42,380 bases of DNA. Source: Marinisporobacter sp. GTDB taxonomy: Bacteria > Bacillota > Clostridia > Peptostreptococcales > Thermotaleaceae. The notes under the pieces are model-generated. The model made no database searches and was not told the origin of the DNA. It saw nothing but the letters and a program-made list of their open reading frames with translations. A program made the position numbers and the translations under genes. This document shows, one piece after another, positions 7,142 to 15,317 of this stretch. The stretch is taken from NCBI GenBank assembly GCA_025210395.1, contig JAOARV010000025.1, positions 1 to 42,380 of the forward strand. The letters run 5' to 3'. The first letter of the stretch is position 1, and every line of letters begins with the position of its first letter.

Positions 7142-8266
7142 ATGAAAATTTGTTTGGATGGAATAGCTATAAATTATTTGATGAATACAGGTTTATATAC
7201 CTATACTTATGAATTAATCAATCATTTACTTACCGTTTATCCTCAAGGGAAATATGAAGTATTAATGGATAAAAATGAGGAAGAATATCCTTTTAAGAAA
7301 GATAAAAATATGAAATGCATTCATATGGATATCAATAGAAAGAAAAATGATTATGCTATGCTTATAGATTATATAAGGAAGAATCATATTCATATTTATC
7401 ATTCAGTAAATAATGGATTTAGCATTCCAAAGGAAAAGGTGTGTAAATATATTAGCACCATACATGATCTATTGCCTGTTAGTAAGGCTGAATATGTAGA
7501 TTTGAAATATTTTAATAAGTTTATCAATGTTTTTCCGGATGCTATAGAAAGAACAGATAAGATTATTGCAGTATCTCATTTTATTAAAGATGAATTGATG
7601 CATCATTATAAGGTTTCAGAAAATAAAATAAAAGTCATCTATCCAATTTGTTCAAATCAGTTTAAACCATTAGATGTAGAAAAAAGTAAAGAAAAAGTAA
7701 AGAAAAATTATAAGATAGAAGGAGATTATTTACTTTATGTAGGAAGTATCCATATAAGAAAAAACATCCCAACCATTTTTAGAGCTTTTAAAGAGGTTTT
7801 GAAGTCATATAAAAATTTAAAGTTATTGATGATAGGGGATTGTGAAGGAAAAAGAGAAGGCTATTATTTAAAGCTTAAAGAATATGCTAAAAGTTTGAAT
7901 ATGGATGAAAAGGTACTTTTTCTTGGAAAGGTTAGGTATGAACATATGCCATATTTTTATAATGGGGCTAAGTGTGTGATCAATATTTCTAGTTACGAAG
8001 GGTTCCCATTATCAGCAGTAGAAGCAATGGCATGCAATATACCTATTGTTTGTACAAAAAATTCTTCCTTTGAGGAAGCGTTAGGAAAGGTAGGTATATG
8101 GGTAGATCCAAAAGATATTCATTTTATGAAGGATATTCTTTTAGAAGTATTATCAAGTAAAAGCTTTTCAATGAACTATATAGAAGAAGGGAAGGTACAA
8201 AAAGCTAAATATGAATCTCAGGATATTGTTAAAAATATAGTTCGCTTATATGAAGATATTGTATAA
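7142..8266 (+). CDS. GT4-family glycosyltransferase
   Basis: 374 residues from ATG 7142 (RBS GAGGTGAAGG); the longer in-frame start at 7115 overlaps the previous gene and lacks an RBS. N-terminal Rossmann half: MKICLDGIAINYLMNTGLYTYTYEL and HDLLPV. C-terminal half: YVGSIHIRKNIPTIFRAF, LLMIGDCEG, YEHMPYFYNGAKCVINISSYEGFPLSAVEAMACNIPIV. That segment includes the E-x7-E nucleotide-sugar binding motif (~residues 285-293). This is the GT-B fold of retaining family 4 enzymes. With the GT2 gene at 2305 it could build a glycan on spore-surface proteins; the substrate is not readable from sequence. Confidence 0.9.
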   Translation: MKICLDGIAINYLMNTGLYTYTYELINHLLTVYPQGKYEVLMDKNEEEYPFKKDKNMKCIHMDINRKKNDYAMLIDYIRKNHIHIYHSVNNGFSIPKEKVCKYISTIHDLLPVSKAEYVDLKYFNKFINVFPDAIERTDKIIAVSHFIKDELMHHYKVSENKIKVIYPICSNQFKPLDVEKSKEKVKKNYKIEGDYLLYVGSIHIRKNIPTIFRAFKEVLKSYKNLKLLMIGDCEGKREGYYLKLKEYAKSLNMDEKVLFLGKVRYEHMPYFYNGAKCVINISSYEGFPLSAVEAMACNIPIVCTKNSSFEEALGKVGIWVDPKDIHFMKDILLEVLSSKSFSMNYIEEGKVQKAKYESQDIVKNIVRLYEDIV

Positions 8267-8271
8267 AATAA

Positions 8272-8295
8272 GGGGAATCGGATGATGGATTCCCC
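8272..8295. terminator. Bidirectional terminator between convergent genes
   Basis: GGGGAATC (8272-8279) pairs with GATTCCCC (8288-8295). An A-rich flank lies on the left and AAAAAGTTTT on the right, which suits termination of both the 7142 (+) and 8304 (-) genes. Confidence 0.75.
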
Positions 8296-8303
8296 AAAAA
8301 GTT

Positions 8304-8816
8304 TTAAAAATAACTATCATTAGGTGAATGCTGCTCATTACATGAACAATTATTATTGTTAGATGAATGATAATCATTACATGAACAAGGATGATCGCAT
8401 GGATCACATACTGCTTTTTTTATAACGATTTCTTTTCCTGTTGCTTGTTTACTTACAAATACTCTAAATTTATAAACATAGTCATCATCAGGGACACATA
8501 GATCAAACTGATAAAAACCTAGACAATCAGTGATCCCATGAGCAACTCCTTCATATTCTATTTTACAGCCTTTTTTCACTTCTTTTACCAATTTTACTAA
8601 TGCACAGGGTACCGGCTTTCCTTTACAATCTTTTATTTGTCCCCAAAGTCTTACTGTTTTTCTTTTTGCTACTTCAATATCTACTCTTATTTCACATGCT
8701 TTTGTATGCTTATCTACTTCAATACGTTTAGAAACATTACCTTCTACATACTCGCAATTATCTGGTTTTACGGCTACATCACCACAATAGTTGTCCATTC
8801 CTGTTACTTCCATCAT
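8304..8816 (-). CDS. Transthyretin/carboxypeptidase-regulatory-like protein with Cys/His/Asn-rich tail
   Basis: 170 residues. The middle (VRLWGQIKDCKGKPVPCALVKLV...GVAHGITDCLGFYQFDLCVPDDDYVYKFRVFV) matches the same Ig-like beta-sandwich pattern as the protein at 5993. The last ~35 residues are a low-complexity tail with two imperfect copies of C-S-C-N-x-x-H-S-x-N (CSCNDYHSSN and CSCNEQHSPN), preceded by CDPCDHPC. This tail could bind metal or form disulphide cross-links. RBS GGGAGG precedes ATG 8816, and a second in-frame ATG follows immediately. There is no signal peptide. A spore-surface structural role is inferred. Confidence 0.7.
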   Translation of the reverse strand: MMEVTGMDNYCGDVAVKPDNCEYVEGNVSKRIEVDKHTKACEIRVDIEVAKRKTVRLWGQIKDCKGKPVPCALVKLVKEVKKGCKIEYEGVAHGITDCLGFYQFDLCVPDDDYVYKFRVFVSKQATGKEIVIKKAVCDPCDHPCSCNDYHSSNNNNCSCNEQHSPNDSYF

Positions 8817-9208
8817 ATAAAAATAGACCTCCCTCTATATTATAAAATAAGCATTCATTTATAGGAATACCACTTCAAAAGTTTTTATATAAACCTGGTA
8901 AATAAGCCATTTCTAAGATTTATTTTAAAAATGCTGAAATACAATAATAAAGCTATCCATTTAAATTACCTGTGAACGGGTGTATAGTAATATTCCTTGA
9001 GTAAATGGGTAGGAAGCATTTAAACAATAGAGTATGCTTCTGTTATATAGTACGCAATAAAAATAATTTGGTTACTATAGATAGAGAATTTTATAAAAAT
9101 ATTTTGAAGAAGTAGTAGTTTTTTATGAAATAGAAAGTAAGTATGATAAATAAACAAAAACGTGCATATACATCTATTAAAAGAATGTCCTATAGGGAGG
9201 CAATATAG
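8817..9208. other. Intergenic region between divergent genes
   Basis: 392 nt with no convincing gene. It must hold the promoters of the 8304 (-) and 9209 (+) genes. A 7-bp stem GAAGCAT...ATGCTTC lies at 9013-9040. CATATACAT at about 9165 is loosely like a mother-cell sigma -10 element, but I would not call it without more evidence. Confidence 0.4.
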
Positions 9209-9685
9209 ATGGGAGCAAAGCTTGAAAATTCCATAGAGATTTCAGGAAATATCGAAGAATTTCCATATTGGTCAGAAAATTTTAAGCAAGTACATATACA
9301 AAAAACTTCTTATTTAGGTAAAAAAGATCCAAATATAAAAGAATTTTTACGTACCTCTGTAAAACCTGAGGTCATCCATACAAAGATCATAAAAACATCT
9401 ATAGGAAGGTCACAAGAAAATCAAATACTTACAGGATTTAATTTGATTGTAGAAGGTAAACTGACTCAAAATTTAGAGTATATACCAAAAGATACTTTAA
9501 AATCTGTTCATGTAACGCAGCTATATATTCCCTTTTCAACTTGTATTGTTTTAGGAAAAGCATTTGATTATTATTCAAAATTAAAAGTAATCCCCTATGT
9601 AGAAGATCTATATGTAAGACGAATTATGGAAAGAAAAATATTTCAAAGTATATTATTAACTCTTGATGTTACCCAGCTTTCTTAA
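9209..9685 (+). CDS. DUF3794 (SPOCS) domain protein
   Basis: 158 residues, a single DUF3794 domain: NQILTGFNLIVEGKLTQNLEYIPKDTLKSVHVTQLYIPFSTCIVLG and YVEDLYVRRIMERKIFQSILLTLDV. The first part (VHIQKTSYLGKKDPNIKEFLRTSVKPEVIHTKIIKTS) has lost the usual K-P-D-I motif (it reads KKDPNI). The RBS GGGAGG is 8 nt before the ATG. The next DUF3794 gene starts 27 nt after its stop, so the two are probably one transcript. The domain is known in clostridial spore morphogenesis proteins; the specific role here is unknown. Confidence 0.8.
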   Translation: MGAKLENSIEISGNIEEFPYWSENFKQVHIQKTSYLGKKDPNIKEFLRTSVKPEVIHTKIIKTSIGRSQENQILTGFNLIVEGKLTQNLEYIPKDTLKSVHVTQLYIPFSTCIVLGKAFDYYSKLKVIPYVEDLYVRRIMERKIFQSILLTLDVTQLS

Positions 9686-9712
9686 AATTATAAACCGTTA
9701 GGAGGATTTGTT

Positions 9713-11176
9713 TTGGAAAATACAGAAAAGCCTTTAGTAAAAACAATAGGGATCCATAAAAATACAAAAGAAAATTCAGCGTATTTCTCTTTTGTATCTA
9801 TGGAAGAAGTAATGACCCTACCTGAACATATGCCTGACATAAAAAATATTATTTCTATTATTATAGAACCTGAGATCATATCAAAGAAATGTATAGATAC
9901 CATGAGGGGGCAATCTGCTGAGGGGCAATATTTATCTGGAAAGAAACTTGTAGTACATATGAAATTAAAGCAAAAAATATTATATTTAGCAGATGTAGTA
10001 GAAAAAACAATTCATACTTTTCAAAATGAGTGTTTTCAAAGTGTATATATTGTTATTCCTAAAAGTATGGATGGATCAGATCCAAAAGATCTATTAAGAT
10101 TTGATTATTTAAAAACACAAGTGACGATTCAGGAAATTGTCACTAAAAAAATAAATGAGCGATGTATATTTAAAAAAGTTAGTTTATTAGTGGATTTAGT
10201 TTTAATCCCTACTTATCAACTAAGCTATTCCATGAGAAAAGAACAAAGTGATATTTTTATATGCTATATGGATGGAAGCCATAAAAAACAGATAACATTT
10301 TCTCGAAAAAGTCATAACATTAAGCCAAAATGGTCTTCCACTGGATGGGAAATTGCCTTTTTATCAGATGAGGAAAATAAAAAAGGGAAATATATGCTTT
10401 ATGTTTATAGTTTGGTAGATGGAAGGATTAGAAGAATGACAGATCCTAAGGATTTTGATGCTGTGGGAGGCTTTTGTTGGGACTATGAAGATCAAAGAAT
10501 CATATTTTCTGCTTCTTATAAAGAACAAAAAAAATTATTTTGTATCAACATTCACACATTGGATTGGAAACAACTAACTTTTGGAAATAGGGAAGGGAGA
10601 AATTACAAGCCAAAGAGTAGCCCTGTAGGTGGGAAAATAGCTTTTTTACAAGCTATATCAGGAATTTCAAATTTATATATGATAGATACAAATACAGGAA
10701 ATATGACAAAGCTTACTTCCTGCGGCTTTATAAAGGATTTTGATTGGTCTAAAGAAGGAAAGCATATTGCATATATTTGGGATAGAAGTGGAGAATACAA
10801 TCGTATCTATCTCATAGATCTAGATGGTATGGAGCGTATAGCTTTGAAAACACCTAAGCAAATTATAACCATGAGAAATATACAATTTTCTTCGGATAAT
10901 AAACATATTGCATTTATAGGTTCTGATTTAATAACAGATAATATATTTTATTATGATTTAAGAAAAAAACGCATGATTCGTTTAACGAATAATTATAATG
11001 GAATAAAGATTAGTGACTTTATTTGGAAAGCAGATGGAGCTAGTATTTATTATGTAGCTAATGATTTAGAATACTACAATATTTATAGGATATCTATAAA
11101 AGATTCCATAAAATATGCACTTACGAGTACTATGGCATCTGATATTTCATTGAGTTACCGTCCTAAAATTGTATAA
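9713..11176 (+). CDS. DUF3794 domain fused to a TolB-like beta-propeller
   Basis: 487 residues, TTG start with GGAGG 7 nt upstream. Residues ~20-165 are a DUF3794 domain (MTLPEHMPDIKNIISIIIEPEIISKKCID, GQYLSGKKLVVHMKLKQKILYLADVVEKTIHTFQNECF, INERCIFKKVSLLVDLVLI). Residues ~170-487 contain repeated PD40/TolB-type blades: SDIFICYMDGSHKKQITF, KPKWSSTGWEIAFLSD, YSLVDGRIRRMTD, YKPKSSPVGGKIAFLQ, DWSKEGKHIAYIWD, FSSDNKHIAFIGSD. TolB-type propellers are usually protein or ligand docking platforms. The fusion suggests a DUF3794 anchor presenting a binding propeller, which is inference. There is no signal peptide. Confidence 0.8.
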   Translation: MENTEKPLVKTIGIHKNTKENSAYFSFVSMEEVMTLPEHMPDIKNIISIIIEPEIISKKCIDTMRGQSAEGQYLSGKKLVVHMKLKQKILYLADVVEKTIHTFQNECFQSVYIVIPKSMDGSDPKDLLRFDYLKTQVTIQEIVTKKINERCIFKKVSLLVDLVLIPTYQLSYSMRKEQSDIFICYMDGSHKKQITFSRKSHNIKPKWSSTGWEIAFLSDEENKKGKYMLYVYSLVDGRIRRMTDPKDFDAVGGFCWDYEDQRIIFSASYKEQKKLFCINIHTLDWKQLTFGNREGRNYKPKSSPVGGKIAFLQAISGISNLYMIDTNTGNMTKLTSCGFIKDFDWSKEGKHIAYIWDRSGEYNRIYLIDLDGMERIALKTPKQIITMRNIQFSSDNKHIAFIGSDLITDNIFYYDLRKKRMIRLTNNYNGIKISDFIWKADGASIYYVANDLEYYNIYRISIKDSIKYALTSTMASDISLSYRPKIV

Positions 11177-11190
11177 GTGAAGTAGAGAAA

Positions 11191-11231
11191 AATAGCCAAG
11201 GGAAAAAGGTCAATCCTATTCCTTGGCTATT
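11191..11231. terminator. Bidirectional terminator
   Basis: AATAGCCAAGG (11191-11201) is the exact reverse complement of CCTTGGCTATT (11221-11231). It is followed by T's on the + side and preceded by A's, and lies between convergent genes ending at 11176 and 11247. Confidence 0.85.
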
Positions 11232-11246
11232 TTTATAAAAAAGTGA

Positions 11247-11723
11247 TTAGTGATAAAGACTTCCATCCATCAAAAGGATTATATTTTCAAATAGTGTTCT
11301 TTGATTGATGAGAGATGAACAAAGGTCTTCTATGTAGGGAGTGATAGTGATAGATGTATCAAGTATGTAATCTTTTGGGAGCATGATGGAAGTACAAAAG
11401 GGAATGTTAAACTCAGCAGCATGAACTACCTGGGTAGGTACATCAGCCGCATATTCAATTTTTTGTATCAAATTTCCTTCTATAGAAAGATATTTTCCTG
11501 TTAAAACTTGTCTTTCTAAAGAAGAAATTGCTGGAGTTTTAATCATCTTTTTTTTCAAAATATTGATTTTTGTGTTTACCTCAACAAGATGGGAAATATC
11601 AGGCTTTGATTCTGGTAATACTAAAGTTCTTTCTATAGAGAATTGCTTAAAAATATAGGGGTGTTCAGGTAACTTATCAGCAATACCTACTATTTTTGCA
11701 GAATTCTTAATTATACCTTTCAT
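11247..11723 (-). CDS. DUF3794 (SPOCS) domain protein
   Basis: 158 residues, full single domain: SIERTLVLPESKPDISHLVEVNTKINILKKKMIKTP, RQVLTGKYLSIEGNLIQKIEYAADVPTQVVHAAEFNIPFCTSIMLP, and YIEDLCSSLINQRTLFENIILLMD. It has no N-terminal Cys extension, unlike the three - strand paralogues to its right. The RBS AAGGAGG lies just upstream of the ATG. It is separated from the 11992 gene by a terminator and a dispersed repeat, so it probably has its own promoter in 11724-11790. Confidence 0.82.
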   Translation of the reverse strand: MKGIIKNSAKIVGIADKLPEHPYIFKQFSIERTLVLPESKPDISHLVEVNTKINILKKKMIKTPAISSLERQVLTGKYLSIEGNLIQKIEYAADVPTQVVHAAEFNIPFCTSIMLPKDYILDTSITITPYIEDLCSSLINQRTLFENIILLMDGSLYH

Positions 11724-11791
11724 GGTGATCCTCCTTATAAAATAGCTTTGATTTATCCATATTCAACCATTATAAAATGTATGCTAAAAAT

Positions 11792-11831
11792 AAAAGATTC
11801 CAAAAAGGATGAATCCTTTTTGGAATCTTTT
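11792..11831 (-). terminator. Terminator of the three-gene DUF3794 operon
   Basis: A long perfect stem: AAAAGATTCCAAAAAGGAT (11792-11810) with ATCCTTTTTGGAATCTTTT (11813-11831). Read on the - strand it is followed by a T-rich tract, so it ends transcription coming from 11992-13713. Confidence 0.85.
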
Positions 11832-11839
11832 TATTCCCT

Positions 11840-11991
11840 AGGAAATTATAAAGCTTAGCATCTGTGGATAACTTATGATTGAGAAATCAAATGTTTGACC
11901 ACTTTGAGTAAATTTTATTACAAAAGAATAGTTTTGTAATAAAACTTGCGAAATGAGCATATGCGGCAGTATAATGCGAATTTTTCTATTT
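11840..11991. repeat. Dispersed intergenic repeat, copy A
   Basis: The core 11840-11910 is shared with copies at 13741, 15426 and 31849. It contains TGTGGATAA (11863-11871), the complement of the DnaA-box consensus TTATCCACA, and a TTGA-GAAA-TCAA hairpin. The tail 11961-11990 is shared with copy D only and runs up to the stop codon of the 11992 gene. Between core and tail is a private perfect 13-bp stem (11913-11925 with 11932-11944). Confidence 0.8.
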
Positions 11992-12504
11992 TTATGGGCA
12001 AGGAGTGAGGGGTACAGCAGTAAAAAATACGGTTACATTTTTAAATATTTCTCTATCGTTTAATGCTTTTATAAATACATCTTCTACACATGCTTTTACA
12101 CAGAATTGAGCATCTAAATCTGTAGCAGCATTTAAAACAATAAATGCGGAAAATGGTACATCAAAATGTGCTGAATGAACGGTTTGCTGTGGTACATTGG
12201 CTGTATAAACTACCTTTTGCTTTAAAATGCCTTCGATGATTAATTTTCTTCCTGTTAATTGTGTTCCTTCTGCATTATCACCACCATTAGAGTTAGGTGT
12301 TTCTACTACTCTTTTAGAGATGATTTTCACCTTTACAAATACTTTATCAATAGTTTCTATATCAGGTTTTTGTGGTGGAATGGATAAAACCTCAGGGATA
12401 GAAATTTCTGTCCAGTTTGGATCAGCAGTATCAACTGTAAAATTATCTAGATCACATAATCCGATCACATCAACAATTTGATTATCAAAACATTTACAAC
12501 GCAT
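11992..12504 (-). CDS. DUF3794 protein with terminal cysteines (paralogue 3 of 3)
   Basis: 170 residues. It starts MRCKCF and ends ...TPCP, so cysteines lie at both ends; the short N-terminal segment DVIGLCDL is shared with the 13180 protein. Domain: ISIPEVLSIPPQKPDIETIDKVFVKVKIISKRVVETPNS, GRKLIIEGILKQKVVYTANVPQQTVHSAHFDVPFSAFIVL, VEDVFIKALNDREIFKNVTVFF. It is last of three tandem genes (gap of 21 nt to the 12526 gene), all with an AAAGGAGGAT-type RBS. A structural coat or exosporium subunit is the likely role. Cross-linking through the end cysteines is a hypothesis. Confidence 0.83.
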   Translation of the reverse strand: MRCKCFDNQIVDVIGLCDLDNFTVDTADPNWTEISIPEVLSIPPQKPDIETIDKVFVKVKIISKRVVETPNSNGGDNAEGTQLTGRKLIIEGILKQKVVYTANVPQQTVHSAHFDVPFSAFIVLNAATDLDAQFCVKACVEDVFIKALNDREIFKNVTVFFTAVPLTPCP

Positions 12505-12525
12505 AGTATATCCTCCTTTACACTT

Positions 12526-13149
12526 TTATGCACAAGTAAGTGGAGTTGCTTTAATAAATATAGTCACATTTTTAAATATTTGTCTTTTTGATACTCTGCA
12601 AATAAATATATCTTCAATACATGGCTCTATTTTATATTTAGTAAATAGGGGTGCATCTTGTGGAAGTACAATAAATGCGGAAAATGGTACATCAAAATGT
12701 GCTGAATGAACGGATTGTTCATCCACATCAGCTGTATAGATGATTTTTTGTCTTAGTATGCCTTCTATAATAAGTTTTCTTCCCGTTGAAAATGTTCCTT
12801 CATAGTTTGGTACTAATACTCCAGAAGATTCAACCTCAGGTGTTTTAACTACTCTTTGAGAGATAATATCTATACAAGAATTAAGGGTGAGAATCTGTTC
12901 TACATCAGGCTTTTGCTTTGGAATACATAAAACCTCAGGAATAAATATTTGTGTCCAGGTATCATCTGGAGAGGCACCTATAGTAATAGCTTCTATTTGT
13001 TCTCTTGTGCATACACCTCTTATATCAATCAGTTGATCTTCTTCACAACCACAACCCTCATCGGGTCTTTTATCGAATAAGCCTAAGGAGCCACAGGCAA
13101 TAGAACCTAGTTTTCTTTCCATAACAATATCATTACATTGACTGCTCAT
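12526..13149 (-). CDS. DUF3794 protein with long Cys-rich N-terminus (paralogue 2 of 3)
   Basis: 207 residues, the longest of the three tandem paralogues. Residues 1-55 form an extra N-terminal region with cysteines (MSSQC, IACGSLG, DEGCGCEED, RGVCTRE). The domain follows: IFIPEVLCIPKQKPDVEQILTLNSCIDIISQRVVKTPE, STGRKLIIEGILRQKIIYTADVDEQSVHSAHFDVPFSAFIVLP, CIEDIFICRVSKRQIFKNVTIFI. It ends TPLTCA. Gaps are 30 nt to the upstream gene (13180) and 21 nt to the downstream gene. The GRKLIIEGIL and VHSAHFDVPFSAFIVL blocks match the neighbours almost exactly, which indicates recent duplication or strong constraint. Confidence 0.83.
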   Translation of the reverse strand: MSSQCNDIVMERKLGSIACGSLGLFDKRPDEGCGCEEDQLIDIRGVCTREQIEAITIGASPDDTWTQIFIPEVLCIPKQKPDVEQILTLNSCIDIISQRVVKTPEVESSGVLVPNYEGTFSTGRKLIIEGILRQKIIYTADVDEQSVHSAHFDVPFSAFIVLPQDAPLFTKYKIEPCIEDIFICRVSKRQIFKNVTIFIKATPLTCA

Positions 13150-13179
13150 AGTTGATCCTCCTTTATTGGATAAATTGAA

Positions 13180-13713
13180 TTAGCAGTTATCTGGACATTC
13201 TGTCATTGCAGCAGGAACGGCTTGTAAGAATAATGTTACATTCTTAAAGATTTGTCTTGGACAAACATTTAGAATAAATACATCTTCTACACAAGCATTG
13301 ACATCAAAATTTAGATCAAGTGGATCTGTTCCACTGATAGGATCAGCTAAAACGATAAATGCTGAAAATGGCACTACAAAATGAGCAGAGTGTACAGACT
13401 GTTCAGGAACAGCAGCTGTATAATTGATTGTTTGACATAATTGACCTTCAACAATAAGCTTTCTTCCAGTTAATAATTTTCCTTCTTGATTTTCTACTCC
13501 ATCTGAATTTGGAGTTACAATTACTTTTTTTCTAAGAATTTCTACTGAGATATTTACAGAATTAATCTGTTCAATATCAGGTTTTTGCTCTGGGAGAATT
13601 AAACTTTCAGGAATGGAAATTTGTGTCCAGTAAGGATAAGTGGCTAAATCAAAGACACTAGGATCACATAATCCAATGACATCAATAAAGCTTTTATTTG
13701 TACATGCACTCAT
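13180..13713 (-). CDS. DUF3794 protein with terminal cysteines (paralogue 1 of 3)
   Basis: 177 residues. It starts MSACTNKSFIDVIGLCDP and ends ECPDNC. Domain: ISIPESLILPEQKPDIEQINSVNISVEILRKKVIVTPNS, GRKLIVEGQLCQTINYTAAVPEQSVHSAHFVVPFSAFIVL, VEDVFILNVCPRQIFKNVTLFLQ. It is the first gene of the three-gene - strand set. The collagen gene lies upstream, 110 nt away, with repeat copy B between, so read-through from the collagen gene is possible. The RBS AAAAGGAGG lies 10-12 nt before the ATG. Confidence 0.83.
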   Translation of the reverse strand: MSACTNKSFIDVIGLCDPSVFDLATYPYWTQISIPESLILPEQKPDIEQINSVNISVEILRKKVIVTPNSDGVENQEGKLLTGRKLIVEGQLCQTINYTAAVPEQSVHSAHFVVPFSAFIVLADPISGTDPLDLNFDVNACVEDVFILNVCPRQIFKNVTLFLQAVPAAMTECPDNC

Positions 13714-13740
13714 AGGATAATATCCTCCTTTTTATTTGCT

Positions 13741-13811
13741 AGGAAATTATAAAACTTAGAATCTGTGGATAACATATGATTAAGAAATCAAATGTTTGAC
13801 TACTTTGAGTA
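13741..13811. repeat. Dispersed intergenic repeat, copy B
   Basis: Core only, ending GTTTTATT at 13813-13820. It contains TGTGGATAA (13764-13772). The outer pairing GTGG/CCAC of the other copies becomes GTGG/CTAC here, which keeps a G-U pair. It lies 3' of the collagen gene and 5' of the 13180 gene. Confidence 0.78.
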
Positions 13812-13823
13812 AGTTTTATTGTT

Positions 13824-15317
13824 TTAAGAAAAGATTACATCGTCAATATACCAAGTACTGCCTACTACATCATCGGGAATAACTGTTACAGGTGGAATTG
13901 GGTCTGCATTGACTTCTTCTGCAATGAATACAATAGTTGCTTGGGTAGTTCCTGGTGGAATTGCATCTGCACAACCACATGTAGTGGTACAATCACAGAT
14001 TAATAATTCTCTATAGGATTCAAAGTCGTAGTCATTGATTAGTGGAGGAACATCAGTATTTACCAATACTTGATTAGGAGAGCCCTCAAATATACGGATA
14101 CGTATATCTGCATCACTTTCATTAAGGGTTCCATCGAGTATGGATGGAGTTACATCTCCCCAAAAGACTAATGCTCTTGTATTTAAGCTCCAAGGAATCG
14201 TTGAGGTTGGGTTTACTTTTGTACCATTAAATTCATCAAGCCTTGCTCCCCAAAATTGAAGTTCATAAAAGCATTCAGGATCAATGCCATCTACAACTTG
14301 TGCCAGTATGGCTTTTTCCCAACCTGTTCGATCTGCATTTACTTGTGTTTGTAAGCATGCAGAAACTAATCCTGAGTGAGAAATATGATTGATAGCAGTT
14401 GTATCTAGTTTAGTTTCTTGACCAGGAGCATTTGATTTTTCTGTATTGATTGCTACATCCCAAAAGTCTTCAATCACTACACCACATTCAAAGCTGCCAT
14501 CATCAATAAGATTACAACATTTGCAGCAGGGACCAGGAGGGCCAATGGGTCCAGGTGGTCCCGGAGGTCCTTCTGGACCTGGGTCGCCTGGAGGTCCAGG
14601 CGGTCCTTCAGGACCTGGTGGCCCTTCTGGTCCTGGAGGTCCTGGACATCCTTGAGGTCCCGGAGGTCCTTCTGGTCCAGGAGGTCCTGGTGGTCCTGGG
14701 CATCCTTGAGGACCTGGATCCCCCTTAGGACCTTGAAGCCCTTGAGATCCCATAGGGCCCATACATCCTTGATCCCCTTTAGGACCTTGACAACCTTGAG
14801 GTCCTGGAGGACCTTGACAGCCACTATCGCCTTTAGGGCCTTGGGGTCCAACAGATCCTGGAGGTCCAACGGGCCCTGGAGGTCCTAGAGGACCAGGAGG
14901 TCCCATAGGTCCGCCATCGCCTTTAGGACCTTGAGGACCAACAGGTCCTGGAAATCCCTGGGGACCAGGGCATCCTGGCATACCTTGAGAACCACCATCG
15001 CCTTTAGGACCTTGAGGACCAACAGGTCCTGGGAAGCCTTGAGGACCAGAGCATCCTGGCATACCTTGAGAGCCACTATCACCTTTTGGACCTATACATC
15101 CGGTATTTCCTTGAGGACCAGGATAGCCTTGAGTACCTGTATCTCCTTTAGGACCAGGAGGTCCAGGTGGACCTGGATACCCTGGATATCCTTGAAGACC
15201 TTGCCCAATATATGATGAATGTCCTCCTGAATAAAGTTCAGGGTAAGAATAGACACTATGTTGATCATGCTTGGAAGATTCATTGATAGGTTTATCCGTA
15301 TAGATATATCCAGCCAA
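13824..15317 (-). CDS. BclA-like collagen-repeat exosporium protein
   Basis: 497 residues from TTG 15317, preceded by GAAAGGAGG nine bases upstream. A longer in-frame ATG at 15392 has no RBS and would add an implausible hydrophobic/aromatic leader. Residues 1-37 form a polar tyrosine-rich N-terminus, perhaps the anchoring segment. Residues ~38-261 are about 74 uninterrupted Gly-X-Y triplets rich in G-P-P and G-P-K-G-D. A CCKCC cluster then starts a C-terminal domain of ~235 residues ([10 protein letters not shown]...WYIDDVIFS), which looks like a jelly-roll/carbohydrate-binding-type fold. This is the BclA layout of anchor, collagen stalk and globular head. The triplet threonines and nearby glycosyltransferases fit a glycosylated spore filament. 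Cysteine inside collagen triplets (GCS, GCP, GCQ, GCM) is notable. Confidence 0.88.
   Translation of the reverse strand: MAGYIYTDKPINESSKHDQHSVYSYPELYSGGHSSYIGQGLQGYPGYPGPPGPPGPKGDTGTQGYPGPQGNTGCIGPKGDSGSQGMPGCSGPQGFPGPVGPQGPKGDGGSQGMPGCPGPQGFPGPVGPQGPKGDGGPMGPPGPLGPPGPVGPPGSVGPQGPKGDSGCQGPPGPQGCQGPKGDQGCMGPMGSQGLQGPKGDPGPQGCPGPPGPPGPEGPPGPQGCPGPPGPEGPPGPEGPPGPPGDPGPEGPPGPPGPIGPPGPCCKCCNLIDDGSFECGVVIEDFWDVAINTEKSNAPGQETKLDTTAINHISHSGLVSACLQTQVNADRTGWEKAILAQVVDGIDPECFYELQFWGARLDEFNGTKVNPTSTIPWSLNTRALVFWGDVTPSILDGTLNESDADIRIRIFEGSPNQVLVNTDVPPLINDYDFESYRELLICDCTTTCGCADAIPPGTTQATIVFIAEEVNADPIPPVTVIPDDVVGSTWYIDDVIFS
14916..15077 (-). repeat. Two near-identical 81-bp collagen-coding repeats
   Basis: Nine consecutive Gly-X-Y triplets (GSQ GMP GCx [18 protein letters not shown]) occur twice in a row, with only a few base differences. 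This indicates recent in-frame duplication within the collagen stalk. Confidence 0.75.

Noticed and set aside
9160..9180. Mother-cell sigma (SigE/SigK) promoter at CATATACAT upstream of the 9209 gene
   Set aside because: It only partly matches either -10 consensus and has no convincing -35; such AT-rich matches are common in this genome.
14446..15215. Several open frames on the opposite strand and in other frames of the collagen gene
   Set aside because: They arise from the repetitive Gly-Pro codons (strings of Gly-Pro, Arg-Thr or Leu-Lys), lack ribosome binding sites and overlap a well-supported gene.
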